Assembly (NCBI RefSeq): GCF_003026495.1
Contig: NZ_PYMA01000008.1
Coordinates: 141,726-205,725 of the forward strand
Length of the DNA: 64,000 nt
Direction of reading: 5' to 3'
Source of the DNA: Photobacterium sanctipauli
GTDB lineage: Bacteria > Pseudomonadota > Gammaproteobacteria > Enterobacterales > Vibrionaceae
Below, piece after piece: positions 1-7,492 of the stretch. The stretch's first letter is position 1. Each line of letters begins with the position of its first letter. The notes below the pieces were generated by a model. It ran no database searches, had not been told where the DNA came from, and was given only the letters and a program-made list of their open reading frames with translations. Made by a program: the position numbers and the translations under genes.

Positions 1-176
1 ACCACCTTCACGGCATCAAGGGGAGTTGCGGTGAGCGCATTAAAAACATCGGGCTGTGGCGGGTAAATCGATTTTCCCGCCTCTCGCTCAGCCGCAACAT
101 GGCTTTCAATAGCTTGGAAATATGGTTTTTCACGCTCAGCAAGGATTACATCCTGCCAACTTGTTATCGTGCTCAT
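1..176 (-). CDS. ung: uracil-DNA glycosylase, N-terminal part (runs off the window)
   Basis: Reading the minus strand from an ATG at 176-174 gives 58 codons that stay open to the window edge. The protein begins MSTITSWQDVILAEREKPYF and continues through YPPQPDVFNA to DAVKV, which is the typical N-terminus of family 1 uracil-DNA glycosylase. This enzyme excises uracil from DNA to start base excision repair. The catalytic GQDPYH motif would lie outside the window, so activity cannot be judged. An AGGA ribosome-binding site lies just upstream of the ATG. Next to it are nfo, the AP endonuclease that acts after Ung, and grcA, which is also ung's neighbour in E. coli. A 46-codon ORF lies upstream on the same strand. 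Confidence 0.9.
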   Translation of the reverse strand, partial: MSTITSWQDVILAEREKPYFQAIESHVAAEREAGKSIYPPQPDVFNALTATPLDAVKV

Positions 177-254
177 TACTGGATCCTGGTTTGCAACAGA
201 CTTGCCATTCTATACCAAATAACCAACCCGATACCAAAGCCTAGCGCTTGTGCG

Positions 255-395
255 CTACTTATCATTACAACGCTCAAGCGGATCTTTTAAGGGGGGGACC
301 ACCGGAGTTCGCCAGTGGCCACGCCCTTGGTTGAAACGGTAAGGCTGCGGTAGGCGCGAAATGGAAAAGCTCAGGAACATCATATCGGTATTCAT
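255..395 (-). CDS. 46-residue hypothetical protein or leader peptide upstream of ung
   Basis: An ATG at 395-393 follows a strong AAGGAGAG Shine-Dalgarno sequence with 5 bases of spacing; a longer in-frame ATG upstream has no such site. The 46 residues contain an aromatic and basic core (PYRFNQGRGHWRTP) followed by VVPPLKDPLERC. There is no signal peptide or clear membrane segment. A 6-bp perfect hairpin lies just before the ribosome-binding site (416-430), and another (242-257) overlaps the stop codon. The gene ends about 78 bases before ung on the same strand, so it may be a small protein or a translated leader. I do not recognise the family. The ribosome-binding site and codon structure support translation; the function is unknown. 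Confidence 0.55.
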   Translation of the reverse strand: MNTDMMFLSFSISRLPQPYRFNQGRGHWRTPVVPPLKDPLERCNDK

Positions 396-415
396 CGTAT
401 CTCTCCTTATAGTGG

Positions 416-430
416 GCTCACTGCGTGAGC
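416..430 (-). promoter_or_regulatory. small hairpin upstream of the 46-residue ORF
   Basis: GCTCAC and GTGAGC form a perfect 6-bp inverted repeat around TGC. It lies about 10 bases upstream of the AAGGAG of the short ORF at 255-395, so it would sit in the 5' untranslated RNA if transcription starts further upstream. It could also be a DNA operator. No factor is assigned. Confidence 0.35.
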
Positions 431-572
431 TAATAAGGACTATGAAAAAACGATACCAATTTATCAGACAATTTTTAACCAAATAAAATCAACAACTTAA
501 AATGATACGGGCGATTTTATTGTGCCTATCTTGCCCAAAGATGGGGCTTGGCCGCCCCAAGATGGCTATCAA

Positions 573-1418
573 TTAAGCCGGGATGAACGAGCGAAGGGTC
601 TCGATTTCCTGCCGCCAGATATCTGGGTTGATGGTTTCCAATACCAGTGGAATATTATCGAAGCGGTTATCCTGCATTAAGAAGCGAAAACACGCCCAGC
701 CAATTTCCCCTTCCCCAAGGCTATGGTGGCGATCAAGGTGGCTGCCCAGCCCGCCTTTCGAATCGTTGAGGTGCATCCCCCTTAAATATTGCATACCCAC
801 AACCTGGTCAAACTCGGCAAACGTTGCCTCTGTTGCCGTTTCCGTTCGCAAATCATAACCCGCAGCAAATGCGTGGCAGGTATCGATACACACCCCGATG
901 CGGGACTTGTCTTCAACCTGATCAATAATTTCAGCCAAGTGCTCAAAGCGCCAGCCAAGGTTGCTTCCCTGTCCAGCCGTGTTTTCGATAACGGCAACAA
1001 CGTCAGGGACTTGCTGATGGGCTTGGTTGATCGACTCGGCAATCAAGCGAAGGCACTCCGTTTCACTGATCTTTTTCAGGTGGCTGCCAGGGTGAAAGTT
1101 CAGCAAGGTTAGGCCAAGCTGATGACAGCGCGCCATTTCATCCACAAACGCAGCACGCGATTTTTCTAGCTTCTCAGTTTCAGGCGCGCCTAGGTTGATC
1201 AGGTAAGAATCATGGGGAAGGATGGCATCCGGTGTATAACCATATTGTTTGCAGCGTGCCTTGAAAGCCGCAATGACATCTTCGGCCAATGGCTTTGCCA
1301 CCCATTGGCGTTGGTTTTTGGTAAAAAGCGCAAACGCATTTGCTCCGATCTGCCGAGCATTTTCCGGCGAATTATGCACGCCCCCCGCCGCTGAAACATG
1401 CGCACCAATTAATTTCAT
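573..1418 (-). CDS. nfo: endonuclease IV (AP endonuclease)
   Basis: The 281-residue protein begins [14 protein letters not shown] and is full length for the family (E. coli Nfo is 285). Conserved metal-site segments are visible: [35 protein letters not shown] with a following [11 protein letters not shown], and the terminal LETINPD. The family is a trinuclear-zinc TIM barrel that cleaves DNA 5' to abasic sites and also has 3' repair diesterase activity. A GAGAAGG ribosome-binding site precedes the ATG. It lies downstream of nothing on its own strand for about 350 bases, so it probably has its own promoter in the gap shared with grcA. Ung, which creates its substrate, is encoded nearby in the same direction. 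Confidence 0.96.
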   Translation of the reverse strand: MKLIGAHVSAAGGVHNSPENARQIGANAFALFTKNQRQWVAKPLAEDVIAAFKARCKQYGYTPDAILPHDSYLINLGAPETEKLEKSRAAFVDEMARCHQLGLTLLNFHPGSHLKKISETECLRLIAESINQAHQQVPDVVAVIENTAGQGSNLGWRFEHLAEIIDQVEDKSRIGVCIDTCHAFAAGYDLRTETATEATFAEFDQVVGMQYLRGMHLNDSKGGLGSHLDRHHSLGEGEIGWACFRFLMQDNRFDNIPLVLETINPDIWRQEIETLRSFIPA

Positions 1419-1531
1419 TCTTTACCTTCTCTTAGAATTTTGTTCGTTGTTTATAAACGTTGCCCACAACAAAATAGCGTAACCTAAGACGCAGTTTCAC
1501 CGCAAACAAGGAATTTAATTTGTAGCTTTTG

Positions 1532-1548
1532 TTGTAAATTTATTACAA
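1532..1548. promoter_or_regulatory. palindrome in the nfo-grcA intergenic region
   Basis: TTGTAA-ATTTA-TTACAA is a perfect palindrome in the 349-base gap between the divergent nfo and grcA genes. It is AT-rich and could be an operator for either gene. No regulator is identified. The rest of the gap upstream of the FNR box at 1668 shows only AT-rich sequence. Confidence 0.25.
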
Positions 1549-1667
1549 ATGATCCATTAAACTTTTTTTTAATATATAAAATATGCGCATGAGACCAGAT
1601 AAACTGCGGGTTAGTTGATATAGCTCAATAAAACAGCCCTAAACTTTTTAATGTTTTTTGTTGTTAT

Positions 1668-1711
1668 TTGATCTAAATCAATATCATTTTTTTAGTTTCC
1701 GGATATATAAT
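1668..1711 (+). promoter_or_regulatory. FNR box and -10 element of grcA
   Basis: TTGATCTAAATCAA at 1668-1681 fits the FNR consensus TTGAT-N4-ATCAA exactly. A TATAAT -10 hexamer follows at 1706-1711. If transcription starts near 1718, the FNR box centre is about 43 bases upstream, close to the class II activator position. This agrees with the known anaerobic induction of grcA (yfiD) in enterics. The spacing and start site are inferred. Confidence 0.75.
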
Positions 1712-1767
1712 ACGTAGCTCGACAACAAAATCGAAAAAATTAACTACATCCTCTGGAGAAGTAAGTC

Positions 1768-2145
1768 ATGATCAAAGGTATTCAAATCACTAAAGCGGCA
1801 AACGACGATCTACTAAACTCGATCTGGCTGCTAGACACTGAAAAGAACGAAGCTCGCTGTGTTGCTGCTGCGTCTGGTTTCGAAGCTGATCAAGTTATCG
1901 CTGCTTCTGACCTAGGTGAGTACGAGTCTCGTGAAATCGCAATCGAAGTACCTGCAAAAATCGAAGGCGGCCAACACCTAAACGTTAACGTTCTTAAGCG
2001 TGAAACTCTGGAAGATGCCGCTAAGCACCCAGAAAAATACCCTCAGCTAACTATCCGTGTTTCTGGCTACGCAGTACGTTTCAACTCGCTAACTGTTGAA
2101 CAGCAGCGCGACGTCATCGCTCGTACTTTCACTAACAGCCTGTAA
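1768..2145 (+). CDS. grcA: autonomous glycyl radical cofactor GrcA
   Basis: This 125-residue protein resembles the C-terminal part of pyruvate formate-lyase. The glycyl-radical motif RVSGYAVRF is present, with the radical glycine at residue 100. GrcA replaces the damaged C-terminal segment of oxygen-cleaved PflB and so restores pyruvate formate-lyase activity. A GGAG ribosome-binding site precedes the ATG, and codon use (CTA, GTT, CGT) is that of a highly expressed Vibrionaceae gene. A consensus FNR box lies in the promoter and a strong terminator directly follows, so it is a single-gene unit. The length matches the E. coli protein (127). Confidence 0.96.
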   Translation: MIKGIQITKAANDDLLNSIWLLDTEKNEARCVAAASGFEADQVIAASDLGEYESREIAIEVPAKIEGGQHLNVNVLKRETLEDAAKHPEKYPQLTIRVSGYAVRFNSLTVEQQRDVIARTFTNSL

Positions 2146-2184
2146 TTCTTATTCCAAGCGATATAAGCTTTTACTGCAGTTAGC

Positions 2185-2213
2185 AAAAACGGCATCCAAG
2201 GATGCCGTTTTTT
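2185..2213 (+). terminator. rho-independent terminator of grcA
   Basis: The stem GGCATCC/GGATGCC, extended by an A/T tract to about 12 bp, has an AA loop and is followed by a run of T. It sits 40 bases after the grcA stop. Confidence 0.9.
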
Positions 2214-2272
2214 TATATCTGCCGACCTGCCAATCCCGCGCCTAACCTTCTTGCCAAGCTTTTATCAAACCT

Positions 2273-2286
2273 TTGATCTAAATCGC
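2273..2286 (+). promoter_or_regulatory. FNR/CRP-type half-consensus site before the first symporter
   Basis: TTGATCTAAATCGC keeps the left FNR half-site and spacer exactly and most of the right half (ATCGC for ATCAA). It lies 158 bases upstream of the symporter start. The same TTGATCTAAATC core is found before grcA. The match is imperfect and the promoter has not been located. Confidence 0.4.
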
Positions 2287-2443
2287 CCCTCTTTGTTATA
2301 GAGATTTCCTATTTGTGATCAATTGTTAGGCATTTATGCTAAAAAAAGCGTACATTCCCAGCATTGCCTACCACCCCAGTTATCATTCACGGGCAATAAG
2401 AAACAACGGAGTCATATAAATAACAACAATTTGGAGCCCTTTC

Positions 2444-3622
2444 ATGAAGTTAATTCTCAAGCTTATCGCTGGTATCGTGCTTGGTATTTTGCTCGGGTTT
2501 TACGCCCCAGATATCATTATCCGCGCGTTGCTGACTATCAAACAGCTTGGTGGCCAGTTAATCGGCTTTACTATCCCGCTAATTATCCTGTTCTACATCA
2601 CCAGTGGTATCGCTAGCCTTCCCAAAAATTCAGGCTCGCTACTGAGCAAAACCGTTGCCCTCTCCTATGGCTCGACCATCATTGCCGGTAGCCTAGCCTT
2701 CATTGTTGCCAGTACTGTTATTTCAAACGTACCGCAAGCGGCTGTGGATGGCGGCGAAAGTGCCCATAACCTGACCAGTTTTATCACGCTTGAAATTCCA
2801 CCTATGTTTGGGGTGATGACGGCACTGGCTACTGCGTTCTTGTTCGGCTTGGGCATTAGCGTCACAGACAGCAAACCACTCAAGGCGCTGGCCGAAGATG
2901 GCCGCAGTATTATCGACTTGCTGCTCGCCAAAGTGATCATTCCGCTATTGCCTTTCTATATCTCAGGTGTATTTGCCGAAATGGCCGCTGACGGGACGGT
3001 ATTCTCGACCCTGAAGACCTTCGGTATGGTGCTGGCTCTGGCTATTTTCATGCACTGGGTATGGATCACCATCCAGTACACCGTGACAGGCTTGGCCCTG
3101 GGGTACTCGCCGCTTAAATTGGTGAAGAACATGCTGCCGGCCTATTTCACGGCTATCGGAACCATGTCGTCAGCGGCCACTATTCCGGTCACACTGCGCC
3201 AGACCAAAGAAAACGGCGTCAACGACTCTATCGCCAACTTTACTATCCCGCTTTGTGCCACCATTCACCTATCCGGCTCAACCATCACCCTTGTCACCTG
3301 TTCGACAGCGGTCATGGCGCTTAGCCAACACATCGCCATTCCATCATTAATCGAAATGCTGCCGTTTATCATGATGCTGGGTGTCACCATGATTGCTGCA
3401 CCGGGCGCACCCGGTGGTGCCGTTATGGCCGCGCTAGGCTTGATGTCGACCATGCTCGGGTTTGGCGAGGCCGAATTGGCACTGATGATCGCGCTATACA
3501 TGGCACAAGACAGCTTTGGCACGGCCTGTAACATTACCGGCGACGGTGCAATATCCTTGTGGGTCAACAAGTTCGCCAAGCAAGCCCCTGAAGCGGAAAG
3601 CATCGAACAGCCGCAAAATTAA
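2444..3622 (+). CDS. dicarboxylate/amino acid:cation symporter family protein, copy 1
   Basis: The 392-residue membrane protein has the glutamate-transporter fold: a hydrophobic N-terminus, HP1 loop GTMSSAATIPVTL (239-251), TM7 motif PLCATIHLSGST (269-280), HP2 APGAPGG (319-325) and TM8 QDSFGTACNITGDG (355-368). Aligned with GltPh, the substrate amino-group aspartate (D356) and N363/D367 are kept. The arginine that binds the acidic side chain is Gly359, and the NMDGT ion motif is HLSGS. This suggests a neutral amino acid substrate and changed ion coupling (inference). The ATG follows GGAG. A terminator follows the gene, and a co-linear paralogue lies downstream. The thr operon next door hints at a serine/threonine-type substrate, but nothing proves it. 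Confidence 0.85.
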   Translation: MKLILKLIAGIVLGILLGFYAPDIIIRALLTIKQLGGQLIGFTIPLIILFYITSGIASLPKNSGSLLSKTVALSYGSTIIAGSLAFIVASTVISNVPQAAVDGGESAHNLTSFITLEIPPMFGVMTALATAFLFGLGISVTDSKPLKALAEDGRSIIDLLLAKVIIPLLPFYISGVFAEMAADGTVFSTLKTFGMVLALAIFMHWVWITIQYTVTGLALGYSPLKLVKNMLPAYFTAIGTMSSAATIPVTLRQTKENGVNDSIANFTIPLCATIHLSGSTITLVTCSTAVMALSQHIAIPSLIEMLPFIMMLGVTMIAAPGAPGGAVMAALGLMSTMLGFGEAELALMIALYMAQDSFGTACNITGDGAISLWVNKFAKQAPEAESIEQPQN

Positions 3623-3656
3623 GCAAAAAAGCAGAGGATAAGTCTACTCTTCTGTC

Positions 3657-3687
3657 AATAGCAGGCACTTTGCCTGCTATTTTTTTG
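3657..3687 (+). terminator. terminator after symporter copy 1
   Basis: The stem AATAGCAGGCA/TGCCTGCTATT (11 bp, CTT loop) is followed by seven T. It separates the two symporter genes into different transcripts. Confidence 0.92.
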
Positions 3688-3926
3688 CTTACTGGCACAC
3701 AAAATTCACCCAACCTCTCTGACTGTTTTTCATGACCTTAACTTATGTCAAAGAAATAACCATTATGGAGGGAATTACTGCAATCACTTTCATTTTTGTA
3801 GCTAGTACGACATAAAAAGCCCGCTTTTTTGGCATCCCCTCTCGGGAAGTGTTAAAACTCCCCCCGCTAGATTAGAACTCATTAAACTCTGTATATTTTT
3901 CAAACTCCTCAATTGGAATTTTGACG

Positions 3927-5123
3927 ATGAAACTTATTCTAAAACTCATTGCAGGTATCGTGGCAGGTATTCTTGTCGGCCTGTTTGCTCCTGATGTACT
4001 AGTGCAAATTCTTATCACCATGAAAGCACTGATCAGCCAGCTGATTGGTTTCACTATCCCTTTATTGATTCTATTTTTTGTTACCAGCGGCATTGCTAAC
4101 CTACCAAAGAACTCCGGTAAACTGCTGGGTAAAACCGTAGGCTTGAGCTACCTCTCAACCATGGGTGCCGGTGCCATGGCCTACCTCGTGGCAAGCCAGG
4201 TGCTACCTTCCGTCTTGAGCACCCCTGGCGAAGTGAGCGAAGCGGCCCGTACCCTATCACCGCTGATCGATCTGAAAATCCCACCAGTCATGGGCGTGAT
4301 GACTGCGTTGGCGATTGCCTTTATCTTCGGCCTGGGTATCACCTCGACCAATAGCGAGCAGCTACGCAAGTTGAGCGATGAAGGCCGCAACATCATTGAG
4401 CTGTTCCTGTCGAAGGTCATGGTGCCGTCGCTACCGTTCTACATCTCGGGCGTGTTTGCCGACATGACGATCCAGGGTACGGTGTTCTCGACCCTAAAAA
4501 CCTTTACATTCGTCCTTATTCTGATCATTGCCCTTCACTGGCTATGGCTGAGCCTGCAGTTCCTAACAACAGGCGCTATGCTGGGCCGCTCGCCGTTCAA
4601 GCTATTGAAGAACATGATCCCAGCCTATGTCACCGCTATTGGTACCATGTCTTCGGCAGCCAGCTTGCCAGTGACCCTTCGCCAAACAGAAGCAAACGGG
4701 GTGAAAAAACCGATTGCCAACTTCGTGATCCCACTGTGCGCCAACATCCACATGTCGGGTTCGGCAATCAGTATCACTTCGGTGTGTGTGGCCGTTATCT
4801 TGGTCACGGGTAATGCAACAGTGCCAAGCTTCCTAGAAGCACTGCCGTTCATTGGTATGTTGGGTATTACCATGGTTGCAGCACCGGGGGCACCAGGCGG
4901 TGCAGTAATGGCTGCCGTTGGCCTACTTGGCTCAATGATGGGCTTCACCGAGGCAATGATTGGCCTGCAAATCGCCCTTCACCTGGCACAGGACGGATTT
5001 GGTACTGCTTGTAACATTACCGGTGACGGCGCCTTGGCGATGTGGGTTGATAAGTTTGCCGAAGAGCCAGAAGAAGCGATGTCAGCCGTGGCTGAATCGG
5101 AGTCGAGCTCGCAAACGGTATAA
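3927..5123 (+). CDS. dicarboxylate/amino acid:cation symporter family protein, copy 2
   Basis: I chose the ATG at 3927 (398 residues, MKLILKLIAG) over the TTG at 3921 because GGAA at 3915 is then correctly spaced and the N-terminus aligns with copy 1. The protein aligns with copy 1 without gaps over about 375 residues. It has HP1 GTMSSAASLPVTL, TM7 PLCANIHMSGSA, HP2 APGAPGG and TM8 QDGFGTACNITGDG. The same key changes are present: Gly359 replaces the GltPh arginine, and HMSGS replaces NMDGT. The pair therefore arose by tandem duplication of an already divergent transporter. The C-terminal tail is acidic and differs from copy 1. The substrate is unknown; a neutral amino acid is likely. Confidence 0.85.
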   Translation: MKLILKLIAGIVAGILVGLFAPDVLVQILITMKALISQLIGFTIPLLILFFVTSGIANLPKNSGKLLGKTVGLSYLSTMGAGAMAYLVASQVLPSVLSTPGEVSEAARTLSPLIDLKIPPVMGVMTALAIAFIFGLGITSTNSEQLRKLSDEGRNIIELFLSKVMVPSLPFYISGVFADMTIQGTVFSTLKTFTFVLILIIALHWLWLSLQFLTTGAMLGRSPFKLLKNMIPAYVTAIGTMSSAASLPVTLRQTEANGVKKPIANFVIPLCANIHMSGSAISITSVCVAVILVTGNATVPSFLEALPFIGMLGITMVAAPGAPGGAVMAAVGLLGSMMGFTEAMIGLQIALHLAQDGFGTACNITGDGALAMWVDKFAEEPEEAMSAVAESESSSQTV

Positions 5124-5180
5124 CCGCGGCACAAGCCGCCATTGAGCTATAGCGATAAAGCAAAGCGCAACAACAATAAA

Positions 5181-5206
5181 AAAAAGGGAGCCCAGCGGCT
5201 CCCTTC
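5181..5206. terminator. bidirectional terminator between symporter copy 2 and thrC
   Basis: The stem AAGGGAGCC/GGCTCCCTT with CAGC loop has a T-rich run on both sides, so it can end the symporter transcript on the plus strand and the thr operon on the minus strand. Confidence 0.88.
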
Positions 5207-5248
5207 TCTTTATCTGATAATCATCAAACAGGCTTCTGGACTATCCTG

Positions 5249-6532
5249 TTACTGGGTTGCGCGCAGCACCACTTTCAGCTGTTCAAAATCGTTATCGCGC
5301 TCAAGCGACAGTAGCTCCATCGCATTGTGCTTAGCCAGTGGGGCCGGCAATGGAATATCCTTGCCCAAGATCTCATCCACGACTTCTTTGAACTTGGCCG
5401 GATGGGCAGTACACAAGAACAGGCCGGTTTCACCCTCGGTCAGCTGCTCGGTCAGCACACGGTAGGCGATAGCGCCGTGCGGTTCGCATAGGTAATCCGC
5501 CTCTTCCATTGCCTTCAATGTCTCAGCCGTTTGCTCATCGGTCACCGCGCCGTAGCCCAGCTCATCCAAGCCCCAGCCTTTCAAGCGGCACAGCTCTTCG
5601 ATACGCGGCCAGTTGTTTGGCTGGCTAACATCCATGGCATTGGAGATAGTGGGTACCGTTGGCTCCGGTGCCCAAGTTCCGGTTTTCAGATAACGAGGCA
5701 CAGTATCGTTAACGTTGGTTGCGGCAATGAAGCGCTTAACCGGCAAGCCAATCGCCTTGGCCAGCAAGCCCGCTGTCAGGTTACCGAAGTTACCGCTTGG
5801 CACCGAGATCACCAGCTCATTACGCTTGTCTTTCGGCAGTTGAGCAACCGCTTCGAAGTAGTAACAGATCTGCGCCATCAGGCGACTGATATTAATAGAG
5901 TTAGCCGAGTTTAACCCGACTTCTTGGCGCAGCTCGGCATCATCAAACGCTTGCTTAACCAATGCCTGGCAATCATCAAAGGTGCCGTTCACCGCAACCG
6001 TGGTGATATTGCCGCCCAAGGTACAAAACATCTTCTCCTGTAGCGGGCTGATCTTGCCCTTAGGATATAGGATCACAACCTTGATGTTCTCCATACCATA
6101 GAAGGCATGGGCAACAGCGGCACCGGTATCGCCCGACGTCGCCGTTAAGATAGTGATATTGCCTTCGGCATCACTTACGGCTGCCAGAGATTGGGCCATG
6201 AAGCGACCACCGAAATCTTTAAATGCCAACGTCGGGCCGTGGAACAGCTCAAGGGCGAAGACATCATCGGTCACTTTCTCGACAGGCGCCGGGAACTGGA
6301 AGGCATTGCCGACCATCTGGCCAACGGTTTCTGCCGCCAGTTCCTCACCAATAAAGGCTGATAGGATCTTGCTGCTGCGGCTGTTGAAATCCATATCAAG
6401 CAATGCCTCAACATTGTCGAAATATGGCAGTTCAGCCGGGAAGAATAGACCTTGGTTGCTACCCAGGCCCTGTCGTACCGCCTGACCAAACGATACTTGT
6501 TCTTGGTGTTCTTTTAAGTTGTATAGCTTCAT
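5249..6532 (-). CDS. thrC: threonine synthase
   Basis: The 427-residue PLP enzyme begins MKLYNLKEHQEQVSFGQAV and shows the cofactor-lysine motif GPTLAFKDFGGRFM. It also has the TATSGDTGAAVAHAF phosphate-binding segment and SVPSGNFGNLTAG. It converts O-phosphohomoserine to threonine, the last step of the pathway, in the cytoplasm. Length matches E. coli ThrC (428). It is the last gene of thrABC, starting 2 bases after thrB ends, so translational coupling is likely. A bidirectional terminator follows. Control is through the thrL attenuator at the head of the operon. Confidence 0.98.
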   Translation of the reverse strand: MKLYNLKEHQEQVSFGQAVRQGLGSNQGLFFPAELPYFDNVEALLDMDFNSRSSKILSAFIGEELAAETVGQMVGNAFQFPAPVEKVTDDVFALELFHGPTLAFKDFGGRFMAQSLAAVSDAEGNITILTATSGDTGAAVAHAFYGMENIKVVILYPKGKISPLQEKMFCTLGGNITTVAVNGTFDDCQALVKQAFDDAELRQEVGLNSANSINISRLMAQICYYFEAVAQLPKDKRNELVISVPSGNFGNLTAGLLAKAIGLPVKRFIAATNVNDTVPRYLKTGTWAPEPTVPTISNAMDVSQPNNWPRIEELCRLKGWGLDELGYGAVTDEQTAETLKAMEEADYLCEPHGAIAYRVLTEQLTEGETGLFLCTAHPAKFKEVVDEILGKDIPLPAPLAKHNAMELLSLERDNDFEQLKVVLRATQ

Positions 6533-6534
6533 GG

Positions 6535-7491
6535 TTACAGCTCACTTCCTGTTACTTTCGAGCCTTGGCTGTCTAGGCGACAGACATGGACAAATCCTTC
6601 ATCATTCTGAACATAATGATCTTGCAACCATCGTGCAATACGTTTTGCTACTTCGAGGTCATTACAAACACTGAACATGGTCGGTCCGGAGCCAGATATT
6701 CCGCTGGCCAACGCGCCTGCCTCCAGTGCGTACTGTCGCGACTCGGCAAAACCAGGCAACAAACGCTCACGGTATGGTTCAGCCACAACATCTTTGATCA
6801 TTTTTGCTGCCAGCTCAGGTTGCTGCGAGTGGCACGCATGAATAAAGCCCCCAAGGTAACGGCCGTGGGCAATCACATCCTGGCGGCGGTACTGCGACGG
6901 CAAGATAGCTCGCGCTTCCGCAGTCGGCACTTTGATCCCCGGGTAGGCCATCACCCAGTACCAGTCTTCGAAGCAAGGTACCGGTTGGCTGATAATACCC
7001 AGCTCCTCAACCATAAACTGCAAGCCACCAAGGTAGCATGGCGCAACGTTATCGTAGTGCAGGCTGCCCGAGATCTCCGCTTCCATTTCCCCCATCAATG
7101 CCAGCAACTCAGTTTCGTTGAGCGGCAAATCATGGTACTGGTTCAGCGCATCCAGCGCAGCCACAATCGAACAGGCACTGGAACCTAGCCCCGAGCCAAT
7201 CGGCATGTTCTTTTCCAGCGTCATGACCACAGGCTTAACAACCAAACCACGCTTGTCCAACTCACGGCCAAACACCTGCCAGCAGCGGTAGACAATATTC
7301 TCTTCCGCTTGCTGTGGCAGCTTGTCGACAAAATTGCCGACACACTCAAGGGTAAAGGGCTGATCGCCCGCCGCCACTTTAACTCGGTCCCCAAGCAGGG
7401 TGCCATCTATTGGCGATACCGCCGCACCGAGGACGTCAAAGCCAACACTGACATTGCCGATAGAAGCCGGCGCATAAACAACAACACTCAT
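6535..7491 (-). CDS. thrB: homoserine kinase
   Basis: The 318-residue GHMP kinase begins [22 protein letters not shown] and carries the ATP-binding loop [12 protein letters not shown] and the C-terminal [12 protein letters not shown] segment. It phosphorylates homoserine to O-phosphohomoserine. It lies between thrA and thrC with 1-base and 2-base gaps, the standard operon order, so all three are co-transcribed and probably translationally coupled. The length is close to the E. coli enzyme (310). Confidence 0.98.
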   Translation of the reverse strand: MSVVVYAPASIGNVSVGFDVLGAAVSPIDGTLLGDRVKVAAGDQPFTLECVGNFVDKLPQQAEENIVYRCWQVFGRELDKRGLVVKPVVMTLEKNMPIGSGLGSSACSIVAALDALNQYHDLPLNETELLALMGEMEAEISGSLHYDNVAPCYLGGLQFMVEELGIISQPVPCFEDWYWVMAYPGIKVPTAEARAILPSQYRRQDVIAHGRYLGGFIHACHSQQPELAAKMIKDVVAEPYRERLLPGFAESRQYALEAGALASGISGSGPTMFSVCNDLEVAKRIARWLQDHYVQNDEGFVHVCRLDSQGSKVTGSEL

Positions 7492-7492
7492 C

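Noticed and set aside
99..290. 63-codon plus-strand ORF near the left edge
   Set aside because: It runs antisense to the ung start and the 46-residue ORF, has no ribosome-binding site and no recognisable similarity.
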